From Clostridiales bacterium (GTDB taxonomy: Bacteria > Bacillota > Clostridia > Oscillospirales > Oscillospiraceae), in assembly GCA_004557735.1 (NCBI GenBank), contig SFFV01000035.1, positions 1 to 12,468 on the forward strand: DNA of 12,468 bases, read 5' to 3'. Positions 5,206-12,468 of this stretch are shown here, piece after piece. How positions within the stretch are numbered: the first letter of the stretch is position 1; each line of letters begins with the position of its first letter. The notes under the pieces are model-generated. The model saw only the letters and a list, made by a program, of their open reading frames with translations, was not told the DNA's origin and searched no databases. The position numbers and the translations under genes were made by a program.

Positions 5206-6303
5206 ATGAAAAAAGCGCTTTCCATCGTTCTGACACTCGCGATGCTCTTCCTGCTGTGCGCGTGCGGCGCTTCCACCACGACTCCCCCGGCTACCACGGA
5301 CCCCGGCACCACGACCGAGGCTGAGCCCGCCCCCGCTGCGGACGGAACGGTTTACACCCTTCGTCTTGCCACGCAGGTAGCGCAGCCCAACCCGCTGGCG
5401 AACAGCGCCTACCGCTTTGCGGAAAAGGTTGCCGAAGCCACGAACGGCCAGGTAAAGATCGACGTGTACCCCAGCAACCAGCTCGGCGACTACACTTCCG
5501 TTTTTGAGGAAATGGAACTCGGCACGATCGACCTCGCGTGGATCTCCGCCGACTCCTCCTTCGACCCGATGATCGACGTGCAGGGCATCCCCTACCTCTT
5601 CGAGAACTGGGATCAGGCCCGCGAGATCTGGCTGAACCAGGAAGGCTTCCTGTTCCAGACCTACAAGGGCGCCATTGAAGGCTACGGCGCGCAGAACGTC
5701 ACCGTTATGGGCGTTGTCCCCGGCGGCTTCCTCGGCATCTGCATCAACACCGACAAGTTCGATCAGGAGACTCTGTTTGACACCTCCGTTTCCAAGGACC
5801 TCCTCATCCGTCACCCCAACATGGTCGTCGCCCGCATGATCGTTGAAGGCCTCGGCTTCAAGAGCATGGCTCTCTCCTGGTCCGAGCTTTACAACGCTCT
5901 CCAGACCGGCGTTGTTGACGGTGCTTACGGCGCCGGTGCCGGCACGGTCTACACCGACCTGCGCGACGTCAGCAAGTACTTCGTCGACTACCGTTACCTC
6001 ATGGAAATGATGGCTATGATGGCCAGCACCTCCAGCCTTGACAAGCTGCCCGAAGATCTCCGCCAGATCGTCATCGACACCGCCGTCGCCGAGCAGTACG
6101 ACGCGTTCGACGAGTACGAAGCCTTTGAAAAGGCCGGCTACAAGGATCTGGAAGACTACGGCATCACCGTCATTTACCCCACCGACGAGCAGATGGCCAC
6201 GCTGGCCGCCAGCATGCGTGATAAAGTATGGCCCGGCCTCGACGACGTGTTCACTCCCGAAGTGATGGTGGGCATCCGCGCCCAGGTCGAATCCCTCGGC
6301 TGA
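5206..6303 (+). CDS. TRAP transporter solute-binding lipoprotein (DctP family)
   Basis: This 365-residue extracytoplasmic binding protein captures the substrate for the DctQM permease. The signal peptide (KK, hydrophobic stretch 4-17) ends at lipobox LCAC with Cys20 as the lipid anchor. A Thr/Pro/Ala-rich linker (about 24-45) tethers it to the membrane, as usual in Gram-positives. The DctP domain follows, with Arg202 in IRHP at the position of the family's carboxylate-binding arginine and LYNALQTGVVDGA (228-240) as signature; the usual ENP after it is replaced by YGAG. A conserved arginine suggests an organic acid ligand. The ATG at 5206 is preferred, with GGAGG at 5194-5198, over upstream in-frame starts that would bury the signal peptide. 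It is first in its operon. Confidence 0.93.
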   Translation: MKKALSIVLTLAMLFLLCACGASTTTPPATTDPGTTTEAEPAPAADGTVYTLRLATQVAQPNPLANSAYRFAEKVAEATNGQVKIDVYPSNQLGDYTSVFEEMELGTIDLAWISADSSFDPMIDVQGIPYLFENWDQAREIWLNQEGFLFQTYKGAIEGYGAQNVTVMGVVPGGFLGICINTDKFDQETLFDTSVSKDLLIRHPNMVVARMIVEGLGFKSMALSWSELYNALQTGVVDGAYGAGAGTVYTDLRDVSKYFVDYRYLMEMMAMMASTSSLDKLPEDLRQIVIDTAVAEQYDAFDEYEAFEKAGYKDLEDYGITVIYPTDEQMATLAASMRDKVWPGLDDVFTPEVMVGIRAQVESLG

Positions 6304-6338
6304 TCTTCCCGAAAAAGCTATCCGTTAGTGTATCTGGT

Positions 6339-6374
6339 GGGTGCCGGCCGCGCAACTCCGACCGGCACCCGCTT
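6339..6374 (+). terminator. Intra-operon stem-loop between binding protein and DctQ
   Basis: A perfect 9-bp GC-rich stem (6339-6347 with 6362-6370) closes a 14-nt loop and is followed by GCTTTTA. It lies 35 bases after the binding-protein stop and before the DctQ ribosome binding site. It probably acts as a partial terminator or 3' stabiliser, so that more binding protein than permease is made, a common arrangement in importer operons. Confidence 0.55.
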
Positions 6375-6397
6375 TTATCAGAAAGGGGCTGAAAGCA

Positions 6398-6997
6398 TTG
6401 AAAGAAAGAAAATGCCTTGAAGAATACTTCGAGGGATTTGCACCCTGGCGTTGGCTCCATGGGGTATTCAAGTATCTGACCATCTTCTTCCTGATGGCGG
6501 TCGTATTGGTCATTTTCTCCATCGTTCTCTCCCGCTATGTATTCCGCACGAACCTGTTCGGCATGGACGAGATCCTGAACATCTGCGCCCTCTGGCTGTA
6601 CTTTATGGGCGGCATCTACGGCACATACGAAGAGAGCCACATTCAGGGCGACCTTCTGAACCTTACGTTCACCAAGCGCTGGCACTATAAGGCGCACAAG
6701 ATCTACATCTATGTGTTCTGCACGGTCCTTCTGGCTCTGTGGAGCTATTGGGGCATCCGGTTCTTCGGCGACAGCGTCGGCAGCATCCGGAAGAACACCG
6801 GCACGGGCATCCCGTTCTGGGTCAACCAGATCCCGATCCCCATCGGCATGTGGGGCATGTTCTTCTACTCGATCTATCATCTCGCCCGGAACATCTGGAA
6901 TCCGGTAAGTTCCTATATTACTCGTGAAGAAAAAGAAGCGGCCGAGAAAAAAGCACTGGGCATTGAAGGCCTTGACGGTGAGGAGGCGGATTCGTAA
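6398..6997 (+). CDS. TRAP transporter small permease (DctQ family)
   Basis: The 199-residue small membrane subunit of the TRAP transporter. Four hydrophobic segments are visible, at roughly residues 22-45 (FFLMAVVLVIFSIVL), 53-73 (ICALWLYFMGGIYGTY), 91-115 (YVFCTVLLALWSYWG) and 135-155 (GMWGMFFYSIYHL). It ends in a charged cytoplasmic tail rich in Glu and Lys. The TTG at 6398 is chosen because AAGGGG at 6383-6388 precedes it; a GTG in frame at 6341 would lie inside the stem-loop. Its stop overlaps the DctM start by one base, so the two are translationally coupled. It scaffolds DctM and docks the binding protein. Confidence 0.9.
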   Translation: MKERKCLEEYFEGFAPWRWLHGVFKYLTIFFLMAVVLVIFSIVLSRYVFRTNLFGMDEILNICALWLYFMGGIYGTYEESHIQGDLLNLTFTKRWHYKAHKIYIYVFCTVLLALWSYWGIRFFGDSVGSIRKNTGTGIPFWVNQIPIPIGMWGMFFYSIYHLARNIWNPVSSYITREEKEAAEKKALGIEGLDGEEADS

Positions 6998-8334
6998 TGT
7001 CACTTGGATTGGCAATGATTACCAGCATAATGTTCCTGATACTCATTATCGTAACCGGCCCTCCGATTCCCTTTGCCTTTGCCGGCGCATGTACATATCT
7101 TGTCGCCACGATCGGCGTTAACCCGCTGATCCTCATGCCTTCGGGCTACAACAGCATTCAGGCCTACGTCCTGATCGCGCTTCCTCTGTTCATTCTGGCC
7201 GGCTCCCTGATGTCGTCGAGCTCCATCGGCGACGGTCTGGTAAAGTGGCTCGAATGCTTCACCGAGAAGATCCACGGCGGTCTGATCGTCGTTTCCGTTG
7301 TCGCCTGCGCTCTCTTCGGCGCGGTCTCCGGCTCCGGCACCGCCACGCTCACCTGCATCGGCTCCGTTCTCGGTCCCAAAATGCAGGAGCGCAACTACCC
7401 CAAGCACATTTACGCAGCCGTACTCTGCTGCGCGGCGCCTCTCGGTCTGCTGATCCCGCCGAGCGGCATCCAGATCATCTTCGCCTGGTCCTGCAACGTG
7501 TCGGTCCTCGGCTGCTTCCTTGCCATCGTCGGCCCCGGCCTCATGCTGGCGCTGCTCGAGTGCATCTTCGGCGCGATCACCATGCGCAAGTACAAGGACC
7601 AGCTGCCTCCCGTCACCACCCGCAAGCCGATCGAATGGACGAAGAACTTCGGCAAGACCACCGTGTCCACGCTGCCGGCGCTCTTCATGCCCGTGCTGAT
7701 CCTCGGCGGTATCTACGGCGGCATCTTCACCCCCGTGGAAGCGGCCGGCGTCTCCTGCATCTACGCGCTTCTGGTCGGCGTGTTCCTGTACCGCACCATG
7801 AAGTGGAAGACCATCAAGCAGTCCTTCTTCGAGTCCGGCGTCACCACCGGCGTTATGATCCTGCTCGTGCTGTTCGCCTGCATCTTCAGCCGCATCCTCA
7901 CTCAGGAGCAGATGCCGCAGATGATCGCAAGAGCGCTCACCAGCGTTTCCGACAACAAGATCATCGTTCTGCTGATGGTCAACCTGTTCCTCGTCATCCT
8001 CGGCATGATCTGCGACGATACGGCCGGAACCCTGATCGCCGGTCCGCTGCTGCTGCCGGTGGTCACGCAGTGCGGTCTCAGCCCCTACCAGTACGCGGCC
8101 ATTCTGGGCGTGAACCTCGGCATGGGCTGCATCACGCCTCCCTGCGCGCCGTTCCTGTATCTTGCTTCCCGTCTCTTCAAATGCCCGGTGGAAAAGATAA
8201 TCCCGCACGTCGGCAAGATCCTTCTCTTCTGCTATCTGCCCGTGCTCATCGCGGTGACCTATTGGCCGGCGCTGTCGCTTACGCTCGTTAAGCTCGTCAT
8301 GGGTCCGAAGTTCATCCTCTTCCCGTTCAGCTGA
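6997..8334 (+). CDS. TRAP transporter large permease (DctM family)
   Basis: The 445-residue, multi-spanning Na+-coupled transport subunit (IT superfamily). Hydrophobic helices run the whole length. Family motifs include GAVSGSGTAT (108-117) and LLIPPS (151-156), which lie in the first hairpin/helix substrate-site region. A matching second-half repeat occurs around FACIFSRILTQEQMP, CDDTAGTLIAGPLLLPV and GMGCITPPCAPFLYLA. Length is typical or slightly long. The ATG overlaps the DctQ stop by one base, with AGGAGG at 6981-6986. It works with the upstream binding protein and DctQ to import an organic acid or amino acid derivative. Confidence 0.94.
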   Translation: MSLGLAMITSIMFLILIIVTGPPIPFAFAGACTYLVATIGVNPLILMPSGYNSIQAYVLIALPLFILAGSLMSSSSIGDGLVKWLECFTEKIHGGLIVVSVVACALFGAVSGSGTATLTCIGSVLGPKMQERNYPKHIYAAVLCCAAPLGLLIPPSGIQIIFAWSCNVSVLGCFLAIVGPGLMLALLECIFGAITMRKYKDQLPPVTTRKPIEWTKNFGKTTVSTLPALFMPVLILGGIYGGIFTPVEAAGVSCIYALLVGVFLYRTMKWKTIKQSFFESGVTTGVMILLVLFACIFSRILTQEQMPQMIARALTSVSDNKIIVLLMVNLFLVILGMICDDTAGTLIAGPLLLPVVTQCGLSPYQYAAILGVNLGMGCITPPCAPFLYLASRLFKCPVEKIIPHVGKILLFCYLPVLIAVTYWPALSLTLVKLVMGPKFILFPFS

Positions 8335-8345
8335 TAGGAGGTATT

Positions 8346-8711
8346 ATGGAAGTTTCTTACAACGGTCTCGGCCATGTATACTGCGACGCGGTCGTAGCGG
8401 ACGATCATGTATATCTGTCCGGACTGATCGCCGAGGATCTTGAAACCGGAGAGCTCAAGCTCGGCACCATCGAGGAAGAAAGCGCCCTCGTACTGAAAAA
8501 CATGGCCGTCATGCTCGAGCGCTACGGCTCCGGCATGGACAAGCTGATCCATGTGGACGTATATCTGGCGGATTTCTCCGAGCGCGACCGTATGAACGAG
8601 ATCTACCGGCAGGCATTTCCCGCCGATAAGATGCCGACTCGTTTCTGCTGCGGCGTAAACGGCCTGGCGGCCGGCTGCAAGGTGGAAATGGTCGCCCACG
8701 GCTACCGTTAA
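8346..8711 (+). CDS. RidA/YjgF-family protein
   Basis: A 121-residue RidA-fold protein. RidA hydrolyses reactive enamine/imine intermediates such as 2-aminoacrylate, formed by PLP-dependent beta-eliminations. Arg99 in MPTRF and Glu114 in KVEM match the family's key catalytic Arg and conserved Glu. Other signatures are VYLSG (22-26) and the NEIYRQAF segment (84-91). The N-terminus is divergent: the usual PYSQA is replaced by VYCDA, so it may be a paralogue with a different substrate. It starts 11 bases after the DctM stop, with GGAGG immediately upstream. Its presence fits an imine-generating enzyme such as the MalY/PatB or serine-dehydratase-like proteins in this window. Confidence 0.88.
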   Translation: MEVSYNGLGHVYCDAVVADDHVYLSGLIAEDLETGELKLGTIEEESALVLKNMAVMLERYGSGMDKLIHVDVYLADFSERDRMNEIYRQAFPADKMPTRFCCGVNGLAAGCKVEMVAHGYR

Positions 8712-8737
8712 CACAAAGGATAAAGGAGGCTTTCCCT

Positions 8738-10186
8738 TTGAGAGAATATCAGATGTATATCAACGGCGAGTTCATCCCCAACGGCGATCGGGAGATGATC
8801 GAGGTCGTCAACCCCTCGACCGAGGAAGTCATTTCCCGTGTTCCCTGCGGAACCGTGGAGGACGTGGACGCCGCCGTTAAGGCAGCTTACGAGGCGCAGA
8901 AATCCTGGGCCAAGCTGTCTCCCGTGACCCGCGCCGGATATCTGAAGGAGCTGGCCGGACTCATCCGCGAAAACGCGGAGCTGCTGGGCGACACCATCGC
9001 CGAGGAGCAGGGCAAGACCGGCGCCGTCGGCGAGGTCATCGGCGCGGCCGAGAACATCGAGTATGTCGCCGAATTCGCCAGAAGATACTCCGGTGAGATC
9101 GTCCCGAGCGACGATGCGAACGAGAACATTCTTACCTACAAAATGCCTGTCGGCGTCGCCGTCGGCATTCTCCCGTGGAACTTCCCGTTCTACGTCATGT
9201 CCCGCAAGCTGGCCCCCGCGCTTCTGACCGGCTGCACCATCGTGCTCAAGCCCAGCAGCGAAACGCCCAACAACACCTATGAGCTGGCCAAGATCATCGC
9301 GAAAAGCTCTCTTCCGAAGGGCGTCGTCAACGTCATTTCCGGACGCGGCGGCGTGATGGGCAGCGCGCTCTCCGGCCATCCGCTGGTCGGGATCGTCAGC
9401 GTGACCGGCAGCGTTCCGGCAGGCATCAAGATCATGGAAGCCGCGGCGAAGAACATCACGAAGGTCTCTCTGGAGCTGGGCGGTAAAGCGCCCGCCATCG
9501 TCATGGCCGACGCCGATCTCGACAAGGCCGCCGCCGCCATCGCGGGCAACCGCATGAAGAACAACGGCCAGGTCTGCAACTGCATCGAGCGCGTCTATGT
9601 TCAGGAATCTGTGGCGGATGCCTTCATCGAAAAGATCACCGCCGTCATGAGCACCTACGACTGCGGCGATCCGCGCGTACCCGGCACCACGGTCAAGGTC
9701 GGCCCGCTGATCTCGGAGGAGCATCTGAAGGAAGTCGACGACATGGTCAAGGAAGCCATTGCCGCGGGCGCGAAGTGTGTTCTCGGCGGCGGACGCGACA
9801 CCACCAAGGAAAAGGGCTGCTTCTATCAGCCCACGGTTCTGGTGAACTGCAAGCACGAAGACCGCATCATGCGTGACGAGGTCTTCGGGCCGGTCCTCCC
9901 CATCTCGACGTTCAAGACGCTCAATGAAGTGATCGAAAAGGCCAACGACAGCGAGTACGGCCTTACCTCGGCCATTTTCACGAAGGATCTGGACGTCATG
10001 ATGCGCGCGGCCAACGAGCTGAAGTTCGGCGAGACCTATGTCAACACGGCGCACGGTGAAGCCTATCAGGGCTTCCACGCCGGACACAGAAAGTCCGGAC
10101 TCGGCGGCGCCGACGGCATCCACGGCATCGAAGAATATCTGGTAACTCACACCGTTTATGTGAGCTACGATATGGACAAGAACTGA
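8738..10186 (+). CDS. aldA: AldA-type aldehyde dehydrogenase (lactaldehyde/glycolaldehyde)
   Basis: This 482-residue NAD(P)-dependent aldehyde dehydrogenase resembles E. coli AldA (479 residues) along its length, as I recall that sequence. Shared stretches include ILPWNFPF with oxyanion Asn148, cofactor Lys171 in LKPSSE, general-base Glu246 in LELGGKAPAIVM and nucleophile Cys280 in NGQVCNC. The FGETYVN...GFHAGHRKSGLGGADG C-terminal region is also characteristic. It would oxidise short 2-hydroxyaldehydes to acids in the cytoplasm. The start is a TTG at 8738 with AAAGGAGG at 8722-8729; no ATG fits better. It follows the RidA gene by 26 bases in the TRAP operon. Sulfolactaldehyde or semialdehyde substrates remain possible. 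Confidence 0.92.
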   Translation: MREYQMYINGEFIPNGDREMIEVVNPSTEEVISRVPCGTVEDVDAAVKAAYEAQKSWAKLSPVTRAGYLKELAGLIRENAELLGDTIAEEQGKTGAVGEVIGAAENIEYVAEFARRYSGEIVPSDDANENILTYKMPVGVAVGILPWNFPFYVMSRKLAPALLTGCTIVLKPSSETPNNTYELAKIIAKSSLPKGVVNVISGRGGVMGSALSGHPLVGIVSVTGSVPAGIKIMEAAAKNITKVSLELGGKAPAIVMADADLDKAAAAIAGNRMKNNGQVCNCIERVYVQESVADAFIEKITAVMSTYDCGDPRVPGTTVKVGPLISEEHLKEVDDMVKEAIAAGAKCVLGGGRDTTKEKGCFYQPTVLVNCKHEDRIMRDEVFGPVLPISTFKTLNEVIEKANDSEYGLTSAIFTKDLDVMMRAANELKFGETYVNTAHGEAYQGFHAGHRKSGLGGADGIHGIEEYLVTHTVYVSYDMDKN

Positions 10187-10235
10187 ATATCCCGTTATAA
10201 TGGCGGCATATCGCAGAACGATCGGGGGACGAACA

Positions 10236-10580
10236 ATGAAACTGACATTCCGTAAAGCAAGAAAGATCATTCTGATACTCATGATCCTCGGCATTCTGGC
10301 GATGATACTCGCCGGGAGCTTTTCCGAGCTGGGCTCGGCTTTGCGCCGTGTCCTGATCTGGGCGGGACTGATCTGCTATCTTGCGGCCTGCGTGATTCTT
10401 TTGATCGGTTTCAAATGTCCGGCCTGCGGAGCGCCGTTTTTCAAAAACGCGCTCTTTCTGTCCGAATGCCCGGTGTGCGGGTATAAGTTCTCCGATTTCG
10501 AGCTGGGCAAAAAGGCTCCTCTGCCGAAAGGCTGGAGCCAGCCGGCCGATTCCTACGACAAGCTGCCTCCCCACAAATGA
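10236..10580 (+). CDS. Small membrane protein with a C-terminal zinc ribbon
   Basis: A 114-residue hypothetical protein. After a basic N-terminus, two hydrophobic helices (about 11-27 and 39-58) form a membrane hairpin. A cytosolic zinc ribbon follows, with Cys61-x2-Cys64 and Cys78-x2-Cys81 in CPAC and CPVC. The tail is Pro/Lys-rich. The ATG at 10236 is preferred over the ATG at 10200 because GGGGGAC at 10224-10230 precedes it and the sequence then begins like a membrane insertion signal. It is 49 bases after AldA and ends just before a strong terminator, so it is probably the last gene of the TRAP operon. No function can be assigned; such two-helix zinc-ribbon proteins are common but uncharacterised in Firmicutes. 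Confidence 0.75.
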   Translation: MKLTFRKARKIILILMILGILAMILAGSFSELGSALRRVLIWAGLICYLAACVILLIGFKCPACGAPFFKNALFLSECPVCGYKFSDFELGKKAPLPKGWSQPADSYDKLPPHK

Positions 10581-10585
10581 AAACC

Positions 10586-10627
10586 GGCTCCCGTATTTGA
10601 TCTTAATCATATATGGGAGCCTCTTTT
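10586..10627 (+). terminator. Intrinsic terminator ending the TRAP-aldA operon
   Basis: A long stem starts with 7 GC-rich pairs (10586-10592 with 10615-10621), continues through a G-U pair and further A-T pairs with one T-T mismatch, and closes on a 4-nt CTTA loop. TCTTTT follows. It lies six bases after the zinc-ribbon gene stop and separates it from the next gene. Confidence 0.8.
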
Positions 10628-10653
10628 ACGAAACCGCTTTGCCGCAATATTTC

Positions 10654-10668
10654 CGGGGGTATCCCCCG
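10654..10668 (+). other. Short GC hairpin in the leader of the serine-dehydratase-like gene
   Basis: CGGGGG (10654-10659) pairs with CCCCCG (10663-10668) around a TAT loop, six bases before the GGAG ribosome binding site at 10675-10678. No U-run follows, so it is not a terminator. It might protect the transcript end or influence translation. No convincing promoter was found between 10628 and 10688. Confidence 0.35.
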
Positions 10669-10687
10669 ATGCTTGGAGCTTACAGAA

Positions 10688-12280
10688 ATGAATCTATATC
10701 CGGAATTTTTCAACGACGTGTTCGGGCCGATCATGCAGCCGGGATCCAGCTCCCACATGGCCGGACCCTGCCGTCTTACGTTCCTTTGCCGCTCGCTGCT
10801 GGGCGAGGACGTTGCGAAGATCCGCATTGATCTCGACAAAAACGGCTCTCTCGCCGGCACGATGGGTACAATGAACGAGGACATTGGGCTGTATGACGGC
10901 GCCGTCGGCCACAACGTGGACAATCCCGATTTTTTCAAAATATTTGAATATCTGAAGGCCAAAAAGATCGAGCACGAAATATGCTTCGGCACGCTGACCG
11001 AAAGCCGCCACGACAACGCGGTAAAATGCACTCTCACCGGCGTATCCGGCAAGGTTGCATCCCTGGTCGGCAACTCCGTCGGCGGCGGCATGGTGGAAAC
11101 GGTGACCGTAAACGGCTATCCGTTCTCCGGCCGCGGCGATACATGGGTCATATGCGTGTTCGACAACGCCGGCGAATGGGACGCCGAGCGGCTCGACGCC
11201 ATGGTTGCCGGGCATCAGTCGGTTCTGGAAAACGGCACCTCCGAGCGGAGCGGCGGCGGACGGCTGTTCTGGTACAAGACCTCCGAATCCATTACCGACG
11301 CTCTGAAAGAGGCCCTCGGAAACACGCCGTGGGGCGTTCTGTGTCCGCTGCTGCCCGTACCGACGACCCGGCAGAAAAAACCGCAGCTCTTCCGCGACAT
11401 GGTGGAATGGCGGCGTCTGGCGCAGGAGCGCTCCGAGAGCATGTCCGAGATCGCCATACAGTATGAAATGGACGCTTCCGGCTGGCCGCGGGAAAAGGTC
11501 GTCAGCTATATGCGCGACGTGGTGCAGAAGAACATGCACCGCCGGGTCTATGCCGTCGCCAATCGCGAGGTAGAGCCGGAGATCGGCCCGTTTTTCGCGC
11601 CCACATGGAAGAATTGGGGCGAACAGATGGGCTCGGTCCCGCTCCTGAAGGGACTGCCCGCCAAAGCTCTGTATTACGCCTTCTCGGCCAGAGTTCCGGT
11701 ACCCGGCATTCTGAACGTTCCGGGGCCGCAGGGGAACGGCGGCGGATTTCTGGCGGGCGTGCTGTACGCGGTCATGGAGGAATGCGGTCTGACCGACGAG
11801 GACATGCTGCGCGGTCTGTTCGTCGCCGCAGGCGTCGGCGCCATCTGCTATTCCCGGACCGAGCCGACCGGCGAGGTCATCGGCTGTGCGGGCGAGGTCG
11901 GCGTGAACAGCGCCATGACGGCAGCGGCCATCGTGGAAATGCTCCGCGGCACGCCGCAGCAGATCGAAAATGCGGCCTCCTTCGCCCTGCAGGCGGCGGT
12001 CGGCTGGCCCTGCGACATCATCCCCGGCGGCTTCGGCATGCCGTGCGAGGCCCGCATCATGCACATGGCCGTGATGTCCATCGCCTATGCGCAGTTCGCC
12101 CTCTGCAACGAAAACCCGATCCTCCCGTTCCACGAAGTCGTGGACATTGCGGACAAGGTGGGACGGCAGTATCCCTCCGGAACGCACTGCACGGGACACG
12201 GCGGTCTCTGCATGGCCCCGACGGCGCAGACCTGTGCGCGCCGCCTTCAGGATTGGAGAGAGAGCCGGGGCAAAAACTGA
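10688..12280 (+). CDS. Divergent fused L-serine-dehydratase-like Fe-S enzyme (beta-alpha)
   Basis: A 530-residue single chain in beta-then-alpha order. The beta part has the substrate-loop motif PGSSSHMAGP (18-27; classical PSSSHTVGP) and the ACT-like GNSVGGGMVETV region (128-139). The alpha part starts near 235. Its Cys400 (GCAGEVGV), Cys442 (WPCD) and Cys453 (MPCE) match the three [4Fe-4S] ligands, with the 42- and 11-residue spacing I recall from Legionella serine dehydratase. Members dehydrate L-serine to pyruvate and ammonia; the Fe-S cluster is oxygen-sensitive. Unusual features: the normally conserved APTAGSCG loop is replaced by NVPGPQGNGGG (343-353), and the chain is longer than E. 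coli SdaA (454). The ATG at 10688 has GGAG at 10675-10678; an upstream in-frame start at 10613 lies inside the preceding terminator. Substrate may not be serine. Confidence 0.85.
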   Translation: MNLYPEFFNDVFGPIMQPGSSSHMAGPCRLTFLCRSLLGEDVAKIRIDLDKNGSLAGTMGTMNEDIGLYDGAVGHNVDNPDFFKIFEYLKAKKIEHEICFGTLTESRHDNAVKCTLTGVSGKVASLVGNSVGGGMVETVTVNGYPFSGRGDTWVICVFDNAGEWDAERLDAMVAGHQSVLENGTSERSGGGRLFWYKTSESITDALKEALGNTPWGVLCPLLPVPTTRQKKPQLFRDMVEWRRLAQERSESMSEIAIQYEMDASGWPREKVVSYMRDVVQKNMHRRVYAVANREVEPEIGPFFAPTWKNWGEQMGSVPLLKGLPAKALYYAFSARVPVPGILNVPGPQGNGGGFLAGVLYAVMEECGLTDEDMLRGLFVAAGVGAICYSRTEPTGEVIGCAGEVGVNSAMTAAAIVEMLRGTPQQIENAASFALQAAVGWPCDIIPGGFGMPCEARIMHMAVMSIAYAQFALCNENPILPFHEVVDIADKVGRQYPSGTHCTGHGGLCMAPTAQTCARRLQDWRESRGKN

Positions 12281-12299
12281 CTGCTTCCATAAGAAAAAA

Positions 12300-12327
12300 C
12301 GTCTCCGGCGGTTTTCCGCCGGAGACG
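12300..12327 (-). terminator. Hairpin after the serine-dehydratase-like gene
   Basis: A perfect 12-bp stem (12300-12311 with 12316-12327) closes a TTTT loop, 19 bases after the stop codon. Six A precede it on the plus strand, so it is a classical U-tract terminator only for leftward transcription. Rightward it is directly followed by TTCAGCTTGTCAAA and the repeat element. Its stem sequence is unrelated to the hairpins at 100-126 and 4532-4557. Confidence 0.65.
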
Positions 12328-12328
12328 T

Positions 12329-12457
12329 TCAGCTTGTCAAAGAAGTCCCTGTTTTCGTTAGGCGAAAGCGGGGACTTCAGCATAAATAGCAGAAAAAGGG
12401 AGGCAATGAGGTGGAAAAGGAGTTATTCCAACTCCATTCCGCCAGCTTTTTCAGGTT
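12329..12457 (+). repeat. ~128-bp terminator-associated repeat, copy 2 (inverted)
   Basis: The reverse complement matches 4403-4529 with three substitutions and one indel. The 14-nt motif at 12328-12341 touches the hairpin at 12300-12327. The internal stem-loop arms lie at 12342-12349 and 12371-12378. After the shared AGGTTC the sequence diverges. Unlike copy 1, no second hairpin copy begins at the far end within the last ten bases of the window. Confidence 0.85.
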
Positions 12458-12468
12458 CATGGCAGCAT

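Noticed and set aside
10613..10687. N-terminal extension of the serine-dehydratase-like protein
   Set aside because: The in-frame start at 10613 lies inside the terminator stem at 10586-10627. The extension has no family similarity, and the ATG at 10688 has its own GGAG.
12406..12468. Possible gene start (ATG at 12406 or GTG at 12411, with GGGAGG upstream) at the right edge
   Set aside because: The same sequence occurs in the repeat copy at 4403-4529, where a one-base indel shifts the frame. Coding is therefore not conserved between the copies, and the start-like signals belong to the repeat.

Overview
The window looks like chromosomal sequence from a gut-type anaerobic Clostridia, probably an Oscillospirales-like Firmicute. 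This is inferred from GC-rich genes with AT-rich intergenic regions, strong AGGAGG-type ribosome binding sites, several TTG starts, a lipoprotein-type TRAP binding protein with a Thr/Pro-rich linker, and an oxygen-sensitive Fe-S serine-dehydratase-type enzyme. No phage, CRISPR, rRNA or tRNA sequence was seen.

Layout. (1) At 1-34 there is the start of a leftward gene that runs off the window. (2) A YqhD/BdhA-type iron alcohol dehydrogenase (141-1346, minus) diverges from a three-gene plus-strand operon: a MalY/PatB-type PLP enzyme (1682-2854), then the small SAF subunit (2856-3161) and large subunit (3179-4357) of a UxaA-family lyase. The 335-base divergent region holds promoters for both directions. 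(3) A MarR regulator (4582-5043, minus) diverges from a second plus-strand operon: TRAP binding lipoprotein, DctQ, DctM, a RidA-family protein and an AldA-type aldehyde dehydrogenase (5206-10186). A small membrane zinc-ribbon protein (10236-10580) follows and the run ends at a strong terminator (10586-10627). (4) A divergent fused L-serine-dehydratase-like Fe-S enzyme (10688-12280) closes the gene content.

Taken together, this is probably a catabolic module. TRAP imports a small organic acid or amino acid derivative. A PLP C-S lyase/aminotransferase, a UxaA-type lyase and a serine-dehydratase-like enzyme perform transamination or beta-elimination. RidA removes enamine/imine by-products. AldA and the Fe-ADH oxidise or reduce the resulting short aldehydes. 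The substrate cannot be read from the sequence. A sulfonate route (SuyAB-like split lyase) and a sugar-acid route are both compatible.

The most unusual structure is not a protein. A roughly 128-bp intergenic repeat is present at 4403-4529 and, inverted, at 12329-12457. It abuts transcription-terminator hairpins through a conserved 14-nt motif. That motif also sits next to an unrelated hairpin at 100-126. At the 4.4-kb copy the 33-nt terminator hairpin is duplicated exactly on both sides of the repeat, as though the element inserted into the terminator and copied it.
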